Assembly: GCA_945865365.1 (NCBI GenBank)
Contig: CAMBDL010000001.1
Coordinates: 124,001-188,000, forward strand
Reading direction: 5' to 3'
DNA length: 64,000 nt
Source: Streptomyces griseus
GTDB taxonomy: Bacteria; Actinomycetota; Actinomycetes; Nanopelagicales; Nanopelagicaceae
The notes under the pieces were generated by a model, which saw nothing but the letters and a program-made list of their open reading frames with translations, was not told the DNA's origin and did no database searches. The translations under genes were made by a program, and so were the position numbers. Every line of letters starts with the position of its first letter. Positions within the stretch are counted from its first letter, which is position 1. Below, one piece after another: positions 38,241-47,379 of this stretch.

Positions 38241-38975
38241 ATGTTTCCAGGAATCGGTACCGTCATAAATATTCTCACTATCGTTGGTGGAGCATCTATA
38301 GGTGTTTTAGTCGGAAATCGAATGTCAGGTAAGACAAGAGTTTTACTCACTGATGTTTTAGGGCTCGTCACAATGCTCGGAGCGGCCTCTGCTCTCATTG
38401 CAATGTGGTCACCTCAATTTATTGCCGCTTTTCCAAAAGGGTGGCCACTCCTAGTTGTTCTTGGCTCATTACTGATCGGTGGTCTCATCGGTTCAGCTCT
38501 TCGCCTAGAATATAAATTTGAAACACTCGGTGAGAGATTACGTAAACGTTTTGGGGCATCCAAGGAGAGCCCCTTTGTGGAGGGCTTTGTCTCAGCCTCT
38601 CTTCTCTTTGCAATTGGTCCGCTTGCAATTTTAGGCTCCATTAGTGATGGCATGTCCACAGGTATCGATCAGCTTCTATTGAAAAGCACACTCGACTTTT
38701 TTGCGGCGATGGCCTTTGCTACATCCCTCGGCTGGGGAGTTGCAGTGTCGGCGATTCCAGTTGGTATTTATCAGGGTCTATGGACGCTTATTGGATTGCT
38801 GTTGGGTCAAATTCTTTCGCCATACCAAGTAGATGCAATGACGGTAGTGGGTGGCGTCATGTTGATTACCATTGGCCTAAGACTACTTAATGTGAAGAAT
38901 GTAGCGATCGGCAATCTTCTTCCAGCTCTTGCAGTTGCACCACTGTTAGCACTCGTCGTGCATCAGTTGAGCTAA
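38241..38975 (+). CDS. DUF554 family membrane protein
   Basis: A 244-aa protein with about seven membrane helices. It begins GTVINILTIVGGASIGVLVGNRM and contains GPLAILGSISDGMSTG, both typical of DUF554 (YdfK/YqgA). The family is thought to be a transporter-like membrane protein, but no substrate is established. The convergent alcohol dehydrogenase gene ends 3 nt away. Confidence 0.85.
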   Translation: MFPGIGTVINILTIVGGASIGVLVGNRMSGKTRVLLTDVLGLVTMLGAASALIAMWSPQFIAAFPKGWPLLVVLGSLLIGGLIGSALRLEYKFETLGERLRKRFGASKESPFVEGFVSASLLFAIGPLAILGSISDGMSTGIDQLLLKSTLDFFAAMAFATSLGWGVAVSAIPVGIYQGLWTLIGLLLGQILSPYQVDAMTVVGGVMLITIGLRLLNVKNVAIGNLLPALAVAPLLALVVHQLS

Positions 38976-38978
38976 AAA

Positions 38979-40019
38979 TCAAATAGTTGAAGCGTCGATA
39001 ACGAATCGGTATTTAACATCACTTGCTACGGTTCGATCATAGGCTGTATTGACATAGTCTGCGCGGATAATCTCTACATCGCTGACTAAGGATTTTTCTC
39101 CACAAGAATCTAGCATCTCTTGTAGCTCGGGGATGCCACCAATCATTGATCCAGCAATTCGACGGCGACCATTCAATAGTGTCCCTACATTTACTGTGTA
39201 AGGTTTACCAGGTAATCCAATAACAACCATCGTTGCATCAAGTGTGAGCAGGTCTAAGTAGAGGTTTATATCCAACTCTGCACTGACTGTATTGAGAATA
39301 AGGTCAAACTTCTTATTCCAAGGTTTAAGAGATTCGGCTTCGCTAGTACACACAAAGTGAGTTGCACCCTTAGCAAGGGCATCAGCCTTTTTAGATGCTG
39401 AGTGTGAAAAAACCGTTACTTCAGCACCCATGGCGTGAGCAAACTTCACACCCATATGGCCGAGCCCTCCAAGACCCATGACGCCAACTTTCATGCCCGA
39501 CTGTGCGCCCCATTTTTTTAATGGAGAATACAGAGTTATTCCTGCGCATAGGAGAGGAGCTACTCCCGCCATATCTAAATTATCAGGGATGTGGACTGCA
39601 TAATCTTGATTGATAACAAAGTTATTTGAATAGCCACCGTAGGCGACTGTTTTTCCGTCGCGCTCACGTGTGTTGTAAGTGCCTGTCATGCCTGACTCGC
39701 AGTACTGCTGTAATCCTGCGACACAACTCGCACATGTTCGACACGAGTCGATGAAGACTCCTACTCCGATTCGATCTCCAACTTTAAATTTAGTGACATC
39801 TGTACCAATTGCACTGACTGTTCCCACTATTTCATGTCCTGGAACCATTGGAAATATTGCGGGTCCCCACTCTTCTCGTACTTGGTGAATATCTGAGTGA
39901 CAGATACCGGCGAAAGCGATATCCAAGGCAACATCGTGAGCTCCAATAGTGCGACGCTCAATCTCGTGTGGAAGGATTAATGAGCCAGGGGAAAGCGCGG
40001 CTAGAGTTCTTGACTTCAT
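38979..40019 (-). CDS. Zinc-dependent alcohol dehydrogenase (YahK/CAD-like)
   Basis: A 346-aa medium-chain dehydrogenase/reductase, probably an NADP-dependent aldehyde reductase. I use ATG 40019, preceded by AAGGAG; the track start lies inside tdk. Catalytic zinc ligands are in GICHSDIH and PGHE, structural zinc cysteines in CRTCASCVAGLQQYC, and the Rossmann loop is GLGGLGHMGVKFA. Substrate is not determinable from sequence. It follows tdk by 4 nt on the same strand. Confidence 0.88.
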   Translation of the reverse strand: MKSRTLAALSPGSLILPHEIERRTIGAHDVALDIAFAGICHSDIHQVREEWGPAIFPMVPGHEIVGTVSAIGTDVTKFKVGDRIGVGVFIDSCRTCASCVAGLQQYCESGMTGTYNTRERDGKTVAYGGYSNNFVINQDYAVHIPDNLDMAGVAPLLCAGITLYSPLKKWGAQSGMKVGVMGLGGLGHMGVKFAHAMGAEVTVFSHSASKKADALAKGATHFVCTSEAESLKPWNKKFDLILNTVSAELDINLYLDLLTLDATMVVIGLPGKPYTVNVGTLLNGRRRIAGSMIGGIPELQEMLDSCGEKSLVSDVEIIRADYVNTAYDRTVASDVKYRFVIDASTI

Positions 40020-40023
40020 GGCA

Positions 40024-40668
40024 TTACTCCTTAAACGGTAGTGGTTGCGAGGAAATATGTCCTGCGCGAGAAGCTCGGGCGGTGACGTGACGCATGTGGT
40101 GTCGTCTACACAAAACCTCGTAGGCGATCTCTGCACCGGATGTTACGTCACCGACTACAACTTGCTCGCCTTCTACAACCATTACGCCACCCTGTGTTCG
40201 GGCATTATGGGTGGCTCGTGAACCGCACCAACATAGCGCTTCAACTTGAAGAGCATTAACACGATCAGCTAATTCAATCAGACGTGCTGAGCCTGGAAAA
40301 AGTAAGGTTTTGAAGTCGGTTAAAATCCCGAAAGCAAAAACATCGATGCCCAGACCGTCAACAATACGTGCAAGTTGCTCAATCTGTTCGCGCTCATAAA
40401 ACTGTGCTTCATCACAAATGATGTAATCAATTCGATCTCCAGCTGAGAGATGATCGACAACATGTTTGTGCAGGTCTAGCCCGGGGGAAACCTCAATCGC
40501 CGGAGATGAGAGACCTAAACGCGATGAAATGATTCCACTTCCAGCACGATCTTTATTAGTAAATATAACTCCAGATCGACCTCTACTGTGGTGGTTGTGG
40601 GCGGTCTGCAAGGCCAGTGTGGATTTGCCGCTATCCATCGTTCCGCAGTAGTAGATCAATTCAGCCAT
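40024..40668 (-). CDS. tdk: Thymidine kinase, type II
   Basis: Phosphorylates thymidine for salvage. It is 214 aa. The P-loop is GTMDSGKSTLALQ, the Walker B region reads DYIICDEAQF, and zinc-type cysteines appear in CWCGSRA and the C-terminal LCRRHH. The lasso region (GGVMVVEGEQVVVGD) is present. The gene stands between an acyltransferase and an alcohol dehydrogenase gene, both unrelated in function. Confidence 0.93.
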   Translation of the reverse strand: MAELIYYCGTMDSGKSTLALQTAHNHHSRGRSGVIFTNKDRAGSGIISSRLGLSSPAIEVSPGLDLHKHVVDHLSAGDRIDYIICDEAQFYEREQIEQLARIVDGLGIDVFAFGILTDFKTLLFPGSARLIELADRVNALQVEALCWCGSRATHNARTQGGVMVVEGEQVVVGDVTSGAEIAYEVLCRRHHMRHVTARASRAGHISSQPLPFKE

Positions 40669-40689
40669 GATAGGTATCTTGTCACACCG

Positions 40690-42540
40690 TTAAGTAAAAA
40701 GCCCAGCGCGAATAAGGGCCTGCTCTAACTCTCTGCTTAAGTGGCGTGCCATATCTACCGAGATATGTGATGCATCTCTATATGCCACGATTCCATCGAT
40801 AATTGCGGGACAAAAGCGTGAACAGAGCCAATCTGTAGGATCAATAATTGAGAAGCCTTGAACTATATTGACGGGGGACTTTTCAGTGGAGTCGCACGTG
40901 TCAGAGTTGCGTGAAGCCAGGCAAGATGGGATATCACGAATTGGGTGCGGTGTATCACTGAGATAGATCAGCTTATCGCTAGCACCTTTTAGGTCATGCA
41001 AGAGTTTTTGTTGTCCGTCACTCCACCATTTAGCTCTATTTGGATATCCATGTGGGGGCGTGAAATATTGAAAACTACTGACGATGACTGCTGCCGGTTG
41101 AATTTCTTGTATACGTGCAATCGAATTCTCTCGCCACTTTTCGCAATGAACATTCTTAAAGGCACCTTGGTCTGGGCGGGGCGAATCTACTGAGGGACAT
41201 GCTGATTTGGTCAGTGAGATTAGGGTGAAGCCCCGCTCGCTCGCCAATGTCTGAAGAGCAGGGAACCACTGTGCTGCATGGGAGTCGCCGTAGAGCACAA
41301 TCGTTGTTGGGGAAGCCTTTTTACCGTAGGTACAGTAACCAGATTTAGTTTCACCATAGTTCACATGACAACCATCACCGTAAACGGTGGGTTTTGCCAT
41401 AACCTTTTCAAGGTCAAAAGTATAGGAAGTTGCACCTTTTGTTGAAATGATAGATGTTGCAGAAGTTGCAATGAGAACTCCCATTATTAATGATACGAGT
41501 GTGGTTGCAAGTGCGACCATATATATTTTTTTAGGTGCAATTTTTTTATGTCGAAGCGGTTCTTCAATAAACTTATTGGTAAAGTGCGCCAAAATAACGG
41601 TGAGAACAATGCACGCTATTCTTTCACGAATTCTCAATGGGCGCCCGAGTGCACTACTTGGCAAAACTAAAGCTGGCCAATGCCATAAGTAGAGTGGATA
41701 TGAAATCTTTCCAAGCCACTGACTTATTCGATTATTTGACAGATCATTAAATATTGGCGGCCAGATTGCGATAGTGGCAATGAGTAGCGCTGTCGCAAAG
41801 ACTGGTAAAACCGCGTTGACGCCTGGGAAAGCGGTCTTCTCATCAAAGTAGAGTGATGAGATAACGATTCCTATGAAACCGATCCAGGGTAAAAACTTAT
41901 TACCGAAAACTTTGTTTGGAATAAAAAGCAAAAGTGCGCCGATACCCAGCTCCCAGGCGCGAGTAGGAAGTGAATAAAATGCCCAAATAGGAGAGGTCTG
42001 TGTTTGGTAAATCGAAAGAAGCAGGGAGAGTCCGGTTATGAGAGTTATTCCAATGAATACAATCTTCTTGCCCGAACGCGCCAGTAGAAGAATAAAGAGT
42101 GGCCACACCAGATAGAACTGTTCCTCCACTGCTAAAGACCAGTAGTGAATGAAAGGAGATGGAGTTGCATCTAAATTTTGGTAGTCATTTTGCCACCAGG
42201 CAAATAGATAGTTTGAGATGTAAGCAGAGGCTGCAAATAGATCGCGCCCCAAGGAGTCACGAGTGATGACTGGTAGGACAAACCAACCTACTAGGGCGGT
42301 AGCAAAGAGAACGAAGACTGAAGTTGGCAGCAACCTTTTGATTCTACGTTGATAAAAAGCGTTGAGATTGAGATGACCGGTGGCATCTATCTCTCGAAGA
42401 ATTAGGCCAGTTATTAGGTAACCAGAGATAACATAGAAGATATCTACACCGATAAATCCACCCGGTACCAGTCGGGCGTGAAAAAGCGTCACCACTATCG
42501 CAGCAAATGCTCGAAGCCCCTGAATTTGAAGAACGCGCAC
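40690..42540 (-). CDS. Acyltransferase-3 (OafA/YrhL-like) with C-terminal SGNH domain
   Basis: A 616-aa membrane O-acyltransferase. Residues 1 to ~360 hold about ten membrane helices, starting with IQGLRAFAAIVVTLFHA and GVDIFYVISGYLITG. After a signal-like helix the C-terminal ~230 residues are an SGNH-hydrolase domain with VLYGDSHAAQWFPAL and the terminal DASH motif. Such proteins acetylate cell-surface glycans. The acceptor is unknown. GTG start two bases after apt, so it is probably co-transcribed; it looks like an accessory insertion between apt and tdk. Confidence 0.88.
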   Translation of the reverse strand: MRVLQIQGLRAFAAIVVTLFHARLVPGGFIGVDIFYVISGYLITGLILREIDATGHLNLNAFYQRRIKRLLPTSVFVLFATALVGWFVLPVITRDSLGRDLFAASAYISNYLFAWWQNDYQNLDATPSPFIHYWSLAVEEQFYLVWPLFILLLARSGKKIVFIGITLITGLSLLLSIYQTQTSPIWAFYSLPTRAWELGIGALLLFIPNKVFGNKFLPWIGFIGIVISSLYFDEKTAFPGVNAVLPVFATALLIATIAIWPPIFNDLSNNRISQWLGKISYPLYLWHWPALVLPSSALGRPLRIRERIACIVLTVILAHFTNKFIEEPLRHKKIAPKKIYMVALATTLVSLIMGVLIATSATSIISTKGATSYTFDLEKVMAKPTVYGDGCHVNYGETKSGYCTYGKKASPTTIVLYGDSHAAQWFPALQTLASERGFTLISLTKSACPSVDSPRPDQGAFKNVHCEKWRENSIARIQEIQPAAVIVSSFQYFTPPHGYPNRAKWWSDGQQKLLHDLKGASDKLIYLSDTPHPIRDIPSCLASRNSDTCDSTEKSPVNIVQGFSIIDPTDWLCSRFCPAIIDGIVAYRDASHISVDMARHLSRELEQALIRAGLFT

Positions 42541-42542
42541 GT

Positions 42543-43070
42543 TTAAGAAACTACCAGCGTTGAAACTGTTATATCGGGATATTTACCCTCTAAAAATGCG
42601 CGTCCTGAAAGTACCCCAATCTCTAATAATGCCAAAACCCCAACAACCTCAGCTCCACATCGGCGAACCAACTCGATCGCCGCTGCGATTGTTCCACCCG
42701 TAGCAAGCACGTCGTCAACGATCAGAACTTTGTCACCGGCCGTGACGGCATCGATATGAATCTCAAGAGTGTCGCTTCCGTATTCCAGACCATAGCTTTC
42801 ACTGAAAGTTACGAAGGGAAGTTTTCCTGCCTTGCGAATAGGAATAAATCCCGATTGAAGTTGATGAGAAAGTGCACTTGCAAGAATAAAACCACGAGCT
42901 TCAACTCCTGCAACTAATGTGCCTGGCTCGGCATAGCTAGCAAATCGCATTGTTACTGCATTAAATGCTTGCGGATTGGACAGTAGAGGAGTGATATCTA
43001 AGAATCGAATACCTGGCTTTGGATAGTCAGGAATTTCTCGGATGAGCGAGAGCGCGTCATCTATATGCAT
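42543..43070 (-). CDS. apt: Adenine phosphoribosyltransferase
   Basis: Adenine salvage to AMP with PRPP. It is 175 aa. The N-terminus has DYPKPGIRFLDITPLL, and the PRPP-binding motif is VLIVDDVLATGGTIAAA. The ATG at 43070 lies two bases from the 3' end of tRNA-Leu, so no room exists for a Shine-Dalgarno outside the tRNA. Translation may start on a tRNA-processed, nearly leaderless mRNA. Confidence 0.94.
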   Translation of the reverse strand: MHIDDALSLIREIPDYPKPGIRFLDITPLLSNPQAFNAVTMRFASYAEPGTLVAGVEARGFILASALSHQLQSGFIPIRKAGKLPFVTFSESYGLEYGSDTLEIHIDAVTAGDKVLIVDDVLATGGTIAAAIELVRRCGAEVVGVLALLEIGVLSGRAFLEGKYPDITVSTLVVS

Positions 43071-43071
43071 G

Positions 43072-43155
43072 TGTCCGAAAGGGGACTTGAACCCCTAAGC
43101 CCTTGCGGGCACTAGCACCTCAAGCTAGCGCGTCTGCCAATTCCGCCACCCGGAC
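43072..43155 (-). tRNA. tRNA-Leu (GAG anticodon)
   Basis: An 84-nt class II tRNA read on the minus strand. The acceptor GTCCGGG pairs with TTCGGAC (two G-U pairs), followed by discriminator A. The anticodon stem CTAGC/GCTAG closes the loop TTGAGGT, giving anticodon GAG for CUC/CUU leucine codons. The long variable arm (GTGCCCGCAAGGGC region) and T-arm GGGGTTCAAGTCCCC are present. CCA is not encoded. Confidence 0.95.
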
Positions 43156-43168
43156 TGAGTGAAGGGCA

Positions 43169-43174
43169 AGGATA
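43169..43174 (-). promoter_or_regulatory. Candidate -10 (TATCCT) for tRNA-Leu
   Basis: TATCCT on the minus strand ends 13 nt before the tRNA 5' end, allowing a short 5' extension removed by RNase P. No convincing -35. Confidence 0.35.
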
Positions 43175-43198
43175 GCAATTTGGTGAGAGAATGGCGAA

Positions 43199-44512
43199 AT
43201 GGATACTTCGCAACTCTCGCGCATTGAACAAGAAGCTATTTCAATCTGCCAAGATCTCATCAGAATCCCCAGTGTGAACTTTGGCGACGGCAAGGGTAAT
43301 GAAGCTGCAGTGGCTGCATATGTCGTTGCATCACTTGCCGAAGTGGGAGTTGAATCAACGATGTATGAATCAGCACCAGGGCGCTGCAATGTGATGGCGC
43401 GCTTGCAAGGTAGTAATTCGAATCGCCCTGGTCTAGTTGTCCATGGGCATATTGATGTTGTGCCAGCCAATGCCGATGACTGGAGTGTGGATCCCTTCTG
43501 TGGCGACATCAAAGATGGATTTATCTGGGGCCGCGGTGCAGTTGATATGAAAAATATGGATGCCATGATGTTGGCAACTGTTCGTGAATGGGCTCGTACC
43601 GGTTACAAACCACCACGCGATATTGTCTTAGCCTTCTTTGCCGATGAAGAAGCTGGAAGTATCTATGGCTCGCACTGGATGGTTAAGAATCATCCAGAGT
43701 TATTCGCTGGATGCACAGAGGCAGTTTCTGAGGTAGGTGGTTTTTCAGTAACCGTTGCAAATGGAAAGCGTTTATACATGATTGAAACTGCGGAAAAGGG
43801 AATTCATTGGATGCGCCTCACTGCTAACGGACGCGCTGGCCATGGCTCTGTTATGAATGATGAAAATGCTCTTACTCGACTTACCGAAGCAGTCAGCGCA
43901 ATTGGAAATTACAGTTGGCCCCAGCGTTACAGCACTACGGTGAAAGCGCTCTTTAAGCGCGTAGCTGAAGTTACTGGCAAAGCCTACGATGAAAAGGATT
44001 TACGACCATTGTTATCAGAAGTTGGTTTTGCTGCGCGCATGATTGGTGCAACGCTACAAAATACTGCCAACCCAACGATGTTAGAAGCTGGATATAAAGC
44101 AAATGTTATTCCTGGTTCGGCGAGTGCGGTTATTGATGGCCGATTTATTCCTGGCTTTGAAGATGAACTCAACTCGACTATTCAATCACTGATTGGAGCT
44201 CACGTAAGTGTTGAAACAATCACACGTGATAAAGCCTTAGAAGTTCCATTCGAAGGCGACTTAGTTGATGCAATGTGTGCCGCCATTGTGAAAGAGGACC
44301 CAGAAGGTATTCCAGTTCCGTATTTAATGAGCGGTGGAACCGATAACAAAGCTCTAGCTGAACTTGGAATCATTGGTTATGGTTTTTCACCCTTGAAGCT
44401 CGATGCTGAGTTTGATTTCATGGCGATGTTCCATGGAGTCGATGAGCGTGTACCAGTCGATGGTCTCACTTTCGGTGTGCGCACCTTGAAGGATTTTTTA
44501 GAAAATAGTTAG
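43199..44512 (+). CDS. M20-family metallopeptidase
   Basis: A 437-aa di-zinc peptidase or deacylase. Metal-binding motifs are VVHGHIDVVPA, GRGAVDMKNMDAMML and ADEEAGSIYGSHW; a final His ligand lies near the C-terminus (MAMFHGVDERVP). The dimerisation domain spans roughly 190-310. M20 members include dipeptidases and succinyl-diaminopimelate desuccinylase; this one resembles the general M20/ArgE-like branch. Substrate cannot be assigned. Its stop overlaps the convergent aldo/keto reductase stop. Confidence 0.85.
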   Translation: MDTSQLSRIEQEAISICQDLIRIPSVNFGDGKGNEAAVAAYVVASLAEVGVESTMYESAPGRCNVMARLQGSNSNRPGLVVHGHIDVVPANADDWSVDPFCGDIKDGFIWGRGAVDMKNMDAMMLATVREWARTGYKPPRDIVLAFFADEEAGSIYGSHWMVKNHPELFAGCTEAVSEVGGFSVTVANGKRLYMIETAEKGIHWMRLTANGRAGHGSVMNDENALTRLTEAVSAIGNYSWPQRYSTTVKALFKRVAEVTGKAYDEKDLRPLLSEVGFAARMIGATLQNTANPTMLEAGYKANVIPGSASAVIDGRFIPGFEDELNSTIQSLIGAHVSVETITRDKALEVPFEGDLVDAMCAAIVKEDPEGIPVPYLMSGGTDNKALAELGIIGYGFSPLKLDAEFDFMAMFHGVDERVPVDGLTFGVRTLKDFLENS

Positions 44513-45453
44513 AGACTCACGTCATCTAGAGCACTGCGTACAACTTGGGGAAGCGTGATCTCTTCTGACTGGAGAAATCCCCGCAGCTGGGCTCCTGTTC
44601 GCGCACCTACAATTGCACTTGTGACACCAGGAGCATCGCGTACCCATGCTAAGGCAACCTCCAAGGGGGAGTAACCCAATCCTTGAGCTGCGATGCTGAC
44701 GGCCTCAACGATTCGCGAACTACGTGCATCCAAGTATGGCTCGATATGTTTGGCGAAATGCGGAGCTGCACCGCGCGAATCACTTGGAATACCTTTGCGG
44801 TACTTACCAGTTAATACACCGCGGGCAAGTGGCGCCCATGCAAGAAAGCCGATCCCACAATCATCTGCAGCCTCTAAAACCTCAACCTCAGCATCTCTAT
44901 TGAGTAAGGAGTATTCATTTTGGGCAGTTACTAAAGGCGCCTTCATGGAATTAGCCTGTTGCTTGGTCGCCGCTCTTGCTAATTGCCATCCAGAATAATT
45001 ACTTACTCCAACATAGCGCGCACGCCCCGTTGTATATGCATAGTCGAGGGCGGCAAGGCTCTCATCTAGTGGTGTGAATTGATCCCAGGCATGTATCTGC
45101 CATATGTCGACGTAGTCGCTTCCCAAACGTTGCAGAGATTTGTCCAGCTGTGAAATCAGTGTTTTGCGAGACGTATCAACTGATCGAAGACCATCGGAGA
45201 AACTTAAGCCCGCCTTTGTCGCAATAACTACTTCATCGCGACTAAAGAGAGTGCCTATTAATCCACCAATCACACGTTCGCTGTCACCATCTCCGTAGGT
45301 GTTGGCTGTATCAATGAAATTACCACCAGCGTCTATATATGCCCGGCATTGGTCAGCGGCTTCATGTTCATCTGTATCTCTACCCCACGTCATGCTTCCT
45401 AAGCCAAGGCGTGAAAGTGTGAGTCCGCTTGTTCCGGCCCTTCGCATCTGCAT
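44509..45453 (-). CDS. Aldo/keto reductase
   Basis: A 314-aa NADPH-dependent TIM-barrel oxidoreductase. The catalytic tetrad is visible as Asp-Tyr in DTANTYGDGDSERVIG, Lys in VVIATKAG and His in DIWQIHAWD. It belongs to the YghZ/AKR-general class, and its substrate is unknown. The ATG at 45453 has TAAGGT 6 nt upstream, supporting a leaderless transcript. Confidence 0.9.
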   Translation of the reverse strand: MQMRRAGTSGLTLSRLGLGSMTWGRDTDEHEAADQCRAYIDAGGNFIDTANTYGDGDSERVIGGLIGTLFSRDEVVIATKAGLSFSDGLRSVDTSRKTLISQLDKSLQRLGSDYVDIWQIHAWDQFTPLDESLAALDYAYTTGRARYVGVSNYSGWQLARAATKQQANSMKAPLVTAQNEYSLLNRDAEVEVLEAADDCGIGFLAWAPLARGVLTGKYRKGIPSDSRGAAPHFAKHIEPYLDARSSRIVEAVSIAAQGLGYSPLEVALAWVRDAPGVTSAIVGARTGAQLRGFLQSEEITLPQVVRSALDDVSL

Positions 45454-45459
45454 GGGGCG

Positions 45460-45465
45460 ACCTTA
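45460..45465 (-). promoter_or_regulatory. Candidate leaderless -10 (TAAGGT) for the aldo/keto reductase gene
   Basis: TAAGGT on the minus strand ends 6 nt before ATG 45453. Confidence 0.45.
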
Positions 45466-45491
45466 GCAAGACGTAGCGGTAAAACCTGCGA

Positions 45492-45497
45492 TAGCCT
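45492..45497 (+). promoter_or_regulatory. Candidate leaderless -10 (TAGCCT) for the histidine phosphatase gene
   Basis: TAGCCT ends 7 nt before ATG 45505. Together with the opposite -10 at 45460-45465 it makes a compact divergent promoter region. Confidence 0.45.
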
Positions 45498-45504
45498 TTG
45501 TTTT

Positions 45505-46176
45505 ATGCAGATCGTTTTGATTAGACATGCGCATTCCAAGGCCAATGAACGTGGAGTCCTTTCAGGTCGACTACCAGGTATTGCACTATCGGAGCGGGGA
45601 ATCGAGCAGTCTGAACGTCTCATAACACGGCTAGGTTCAATAAAAATCAGATCTCTACATGTAAGTCCGCTGCAACGTTGCAATGAGACTATTTCTCCGT
45701 GGTGGAATCAGATTGGTTCCATGACCAATCCACGCGTGTCTATGGTTGAAGATAACGGTCTTATTGAAGTTGATTACGGCAATTGGAGCGGTAAGAAACT
45801 ATCCATGCTCGCGCGTAAACGCCAATGGCATACGGTACAAAACTCACCCAGTTCAATGTATTTTCCAGGTGGGGAAGGCTTAGCTCACGTACAAGCACGG
45901 GCCATGAGTTCAATTCACTCTGCCTTGTCTAAGAAGGGCAAGGGTTCAGATGTCTTTGTAAGCCACGGAGATGTGATCAAAGCAATTGTCTCTTCAGTTT
46001 TAGCTATGCATTTAGATGACTTTCAACGCATTGTTATCGATCCAGCCTCAATTACGGTACTGGATTTCTCCTCAAATAAACCTCGAGTTCTACTGATGAA
46101 TGATTCCCGATCCAATGTCCAGGATTTTTTGAACGCACCGTATCGCGCTAAAAATCTGATCGGTGGAGGCTCATGA
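45505..46176 (+). CDS. Histidine phosphatase family protein (MSMEG_4193-like)
   Basis: A 223-aa member of the phosphoglycerate mutase-like superfamily. The catalytic RHG-type motif is LIRHAHSKAN and the second His is in VSHGDVIKAI. It belongs to the actinobacterial MSMEG_4193-type putative phosphomutases found next to DUF3090, SCO1664 and mshC genes. The substrate is unknown. It overlaps the DUF3090 gene by 4 nt. Confidence 0.87.
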   Translation: MQIVLIRHAHSKANERGVLSGRLPGIALSERGIEQSERLITRLGSIKIRSLHVSPLQRCNETISPWWNQIGSMTNPRVSMVEDNGLIEVDYGNWSGKKLSMLARKRQWHTVQNSPSSMYFPGGEGLAHVQARAMSSIHSALSKKGKGSDVFVSHGDVIKAIVSSVLAMHLDDFQRIVIDPASITVLDFSSNKPRVLLMNDSRSNVQDFLNAPYRAKNLIGGGS

Positions 46177-46667
46177 TCTTTGATTCAGTAGAGCGTTTTA
46201 TTGTTGGGACAGTTGGTCAGCCTGGTGAGCGGGCTTTTTACCTGCAAGTTCGACAATCTGGGCGCCTAGCAACTGTTGCAGTAGAGAAGTCGCAAGTCGG
46301 TGCATTAACCCAACGTTTAGAGATATTGATTTCGCAGCTGCGAAAAACTGGTGTTGTAACTCTTTCGGAGCCTTTTCAAAGAGATGATGATCCCCTCGAG
46401 CAACCCATCGATCCTGATTTTATAGTAGGGGCCATCTCTATCTCTTGGAATGAAGATGCTGGCCAGATAGAGATTGAACTTTTAGATGTAGATGAAGATT
46501 CAACAGTGCCAGGATGGAGTATTACTCTGCCTATAGATATGGCCTACGCCTTTGTAAAACGCTCTCAAGCCGTTATAAGTTCTGGGCGTTTACCATGCCC
46601 TTTGTGTGGTCTAGCTATAGATCCGCATGGTCATCTATGTCCAAGATCCAATGGATACAGACGCTAA
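46173..46667 (+). CDS. DUF3090 family protein
   Basis: A 164-aa actinobacterial protein of unknown function. It begins FIVGTVGQPGERAFYLQV, typical of the family, and ends with a probable zinc site, CPLCGLAIDPHGHLCPRSNGY (two CxxC-like pairs with His). It is linked by a 4-nt overlap to the phosphatase upstream and by a 17-nt overlap to the SCO1664-family gene downstream, which suggests a shared function. Confidence 0.88.
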   Translation: MIFDSVERFIVGTVGQPGERAFYLQVRQSGRLATVAVEKSQVGALTQRLEILISQLRKTGVVTLSEPFQRDDDPLEQPIDPDFIVGAISISWNEDAGQIEIELLDVDEDSTVPGWSITLPIDMAYAFVKRSQAVISSGRLPCPLCGLAIDPHGHLCPRSNGYRR

Positions 46668-47355
46668 GCGCAGGCTATTAACGCTCGGAGAAATCTCGGT
46701 CACCGGTCGATTAATAGATGCGTCAAATGCCACTTTATTTGCAACTACAACGCTAGATGGTGAATCAATGGCGTGTATATATAAACCCATCGCAGGCGAA
46801 CGCGCATTATGGGATTTTCCCGATGGCACTTTAGCCCACCGTGAATACGCCTCATATTTGCTGAGTAAGTTTTTGGATTTGAATCTAGTGCCTGTAACGG
46901 TTCTAAGAGATGGTCCCTATGGTGAAGGTATGGTTCAAGAGTGGATCGATATAGATGAGAGTATCGATCTCGCTGATTTCTTCTCAACCAAAAATCCGCA
47001 GCTACGAGCCATGGCCTTCTTCGATGCGATTATAAACAATACTGATCGCAAGATTGGACATCTTCTGCCTGATAACCAGGGTAAGGTCTTTGGATGCGAT
47101 CACGGAGTGACTTTCCATGTCGACGACAAGTTACGTACAGTCTTGTGGCAGTGGGCTGGAGAACCTCTTCTTGAGAGCGAGCTAGCGCTACTGGAATTTC
47201 TCAAAGAATCATTAGACCAGAACTTCGATCTCACTGAGTTTCTCACCGAACACGAGATTCAAGCGCTCATCATACGTACTTCTAGGTTGATTGATACGGG
47301 AACTATGCCTATTCCAAGTCAAGAGTGGCCACCGGTTCCTTGGCCTGCATTTTAA
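46651..47355 (+). CDS. SCO1664-family protein, PI3/4-kinase-like fold
   Basis: A 234-aa protein from ATG 46651; the track start adds eight residues inside the DUF3090 gene. It has kinase-like features: CIYKPIAGERALWDFP (possible nucleotide Lys), FFDAIINNTDRKIGHLL (catalytic-loop-like NNTDRK) and FGCDHGVTFH (DHG in place of DFG). The family is annotated as phosphatidylinositol kinase-like, but its substrate is not established. It is part of the cluster leading to mshC. Confidence 0.82.
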   Translation: MDTDAKRRLLTLGEISVTGRLIDASNATLFATTTLDGESMACIYKPIAGERALWDFPDGTLAHREYASYLLSKFLDLNLVPVTVLRDGPYGEGMVQEWIDIDESIDLADFFSTKNPQLRAMAFFDAIINNTDRKIGHLLPDNQGKVFGCDHGVTFHVDDKLRTVLWQWAGEPLLESELALLEFLKESLDQNFDLTEFLTEHEIQALIIRTSRLIDTGTMPIPSQEWPPVPWPAF

Positions 47356-47367
47356 AGAAACACAAAC

Positions 47368-47373
47368 TACTAT
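47368..47373 (+). promoter_or_regulatory. Candidate leaderless -10 (TACTAT) for mshC
   Basis: TACTAT is 6 nt before ATG 47380, in the 24-nt gap after the SCO1664-family gene. Confidence 0.5.
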
Positions 47374-47379
47374 GAGCAG

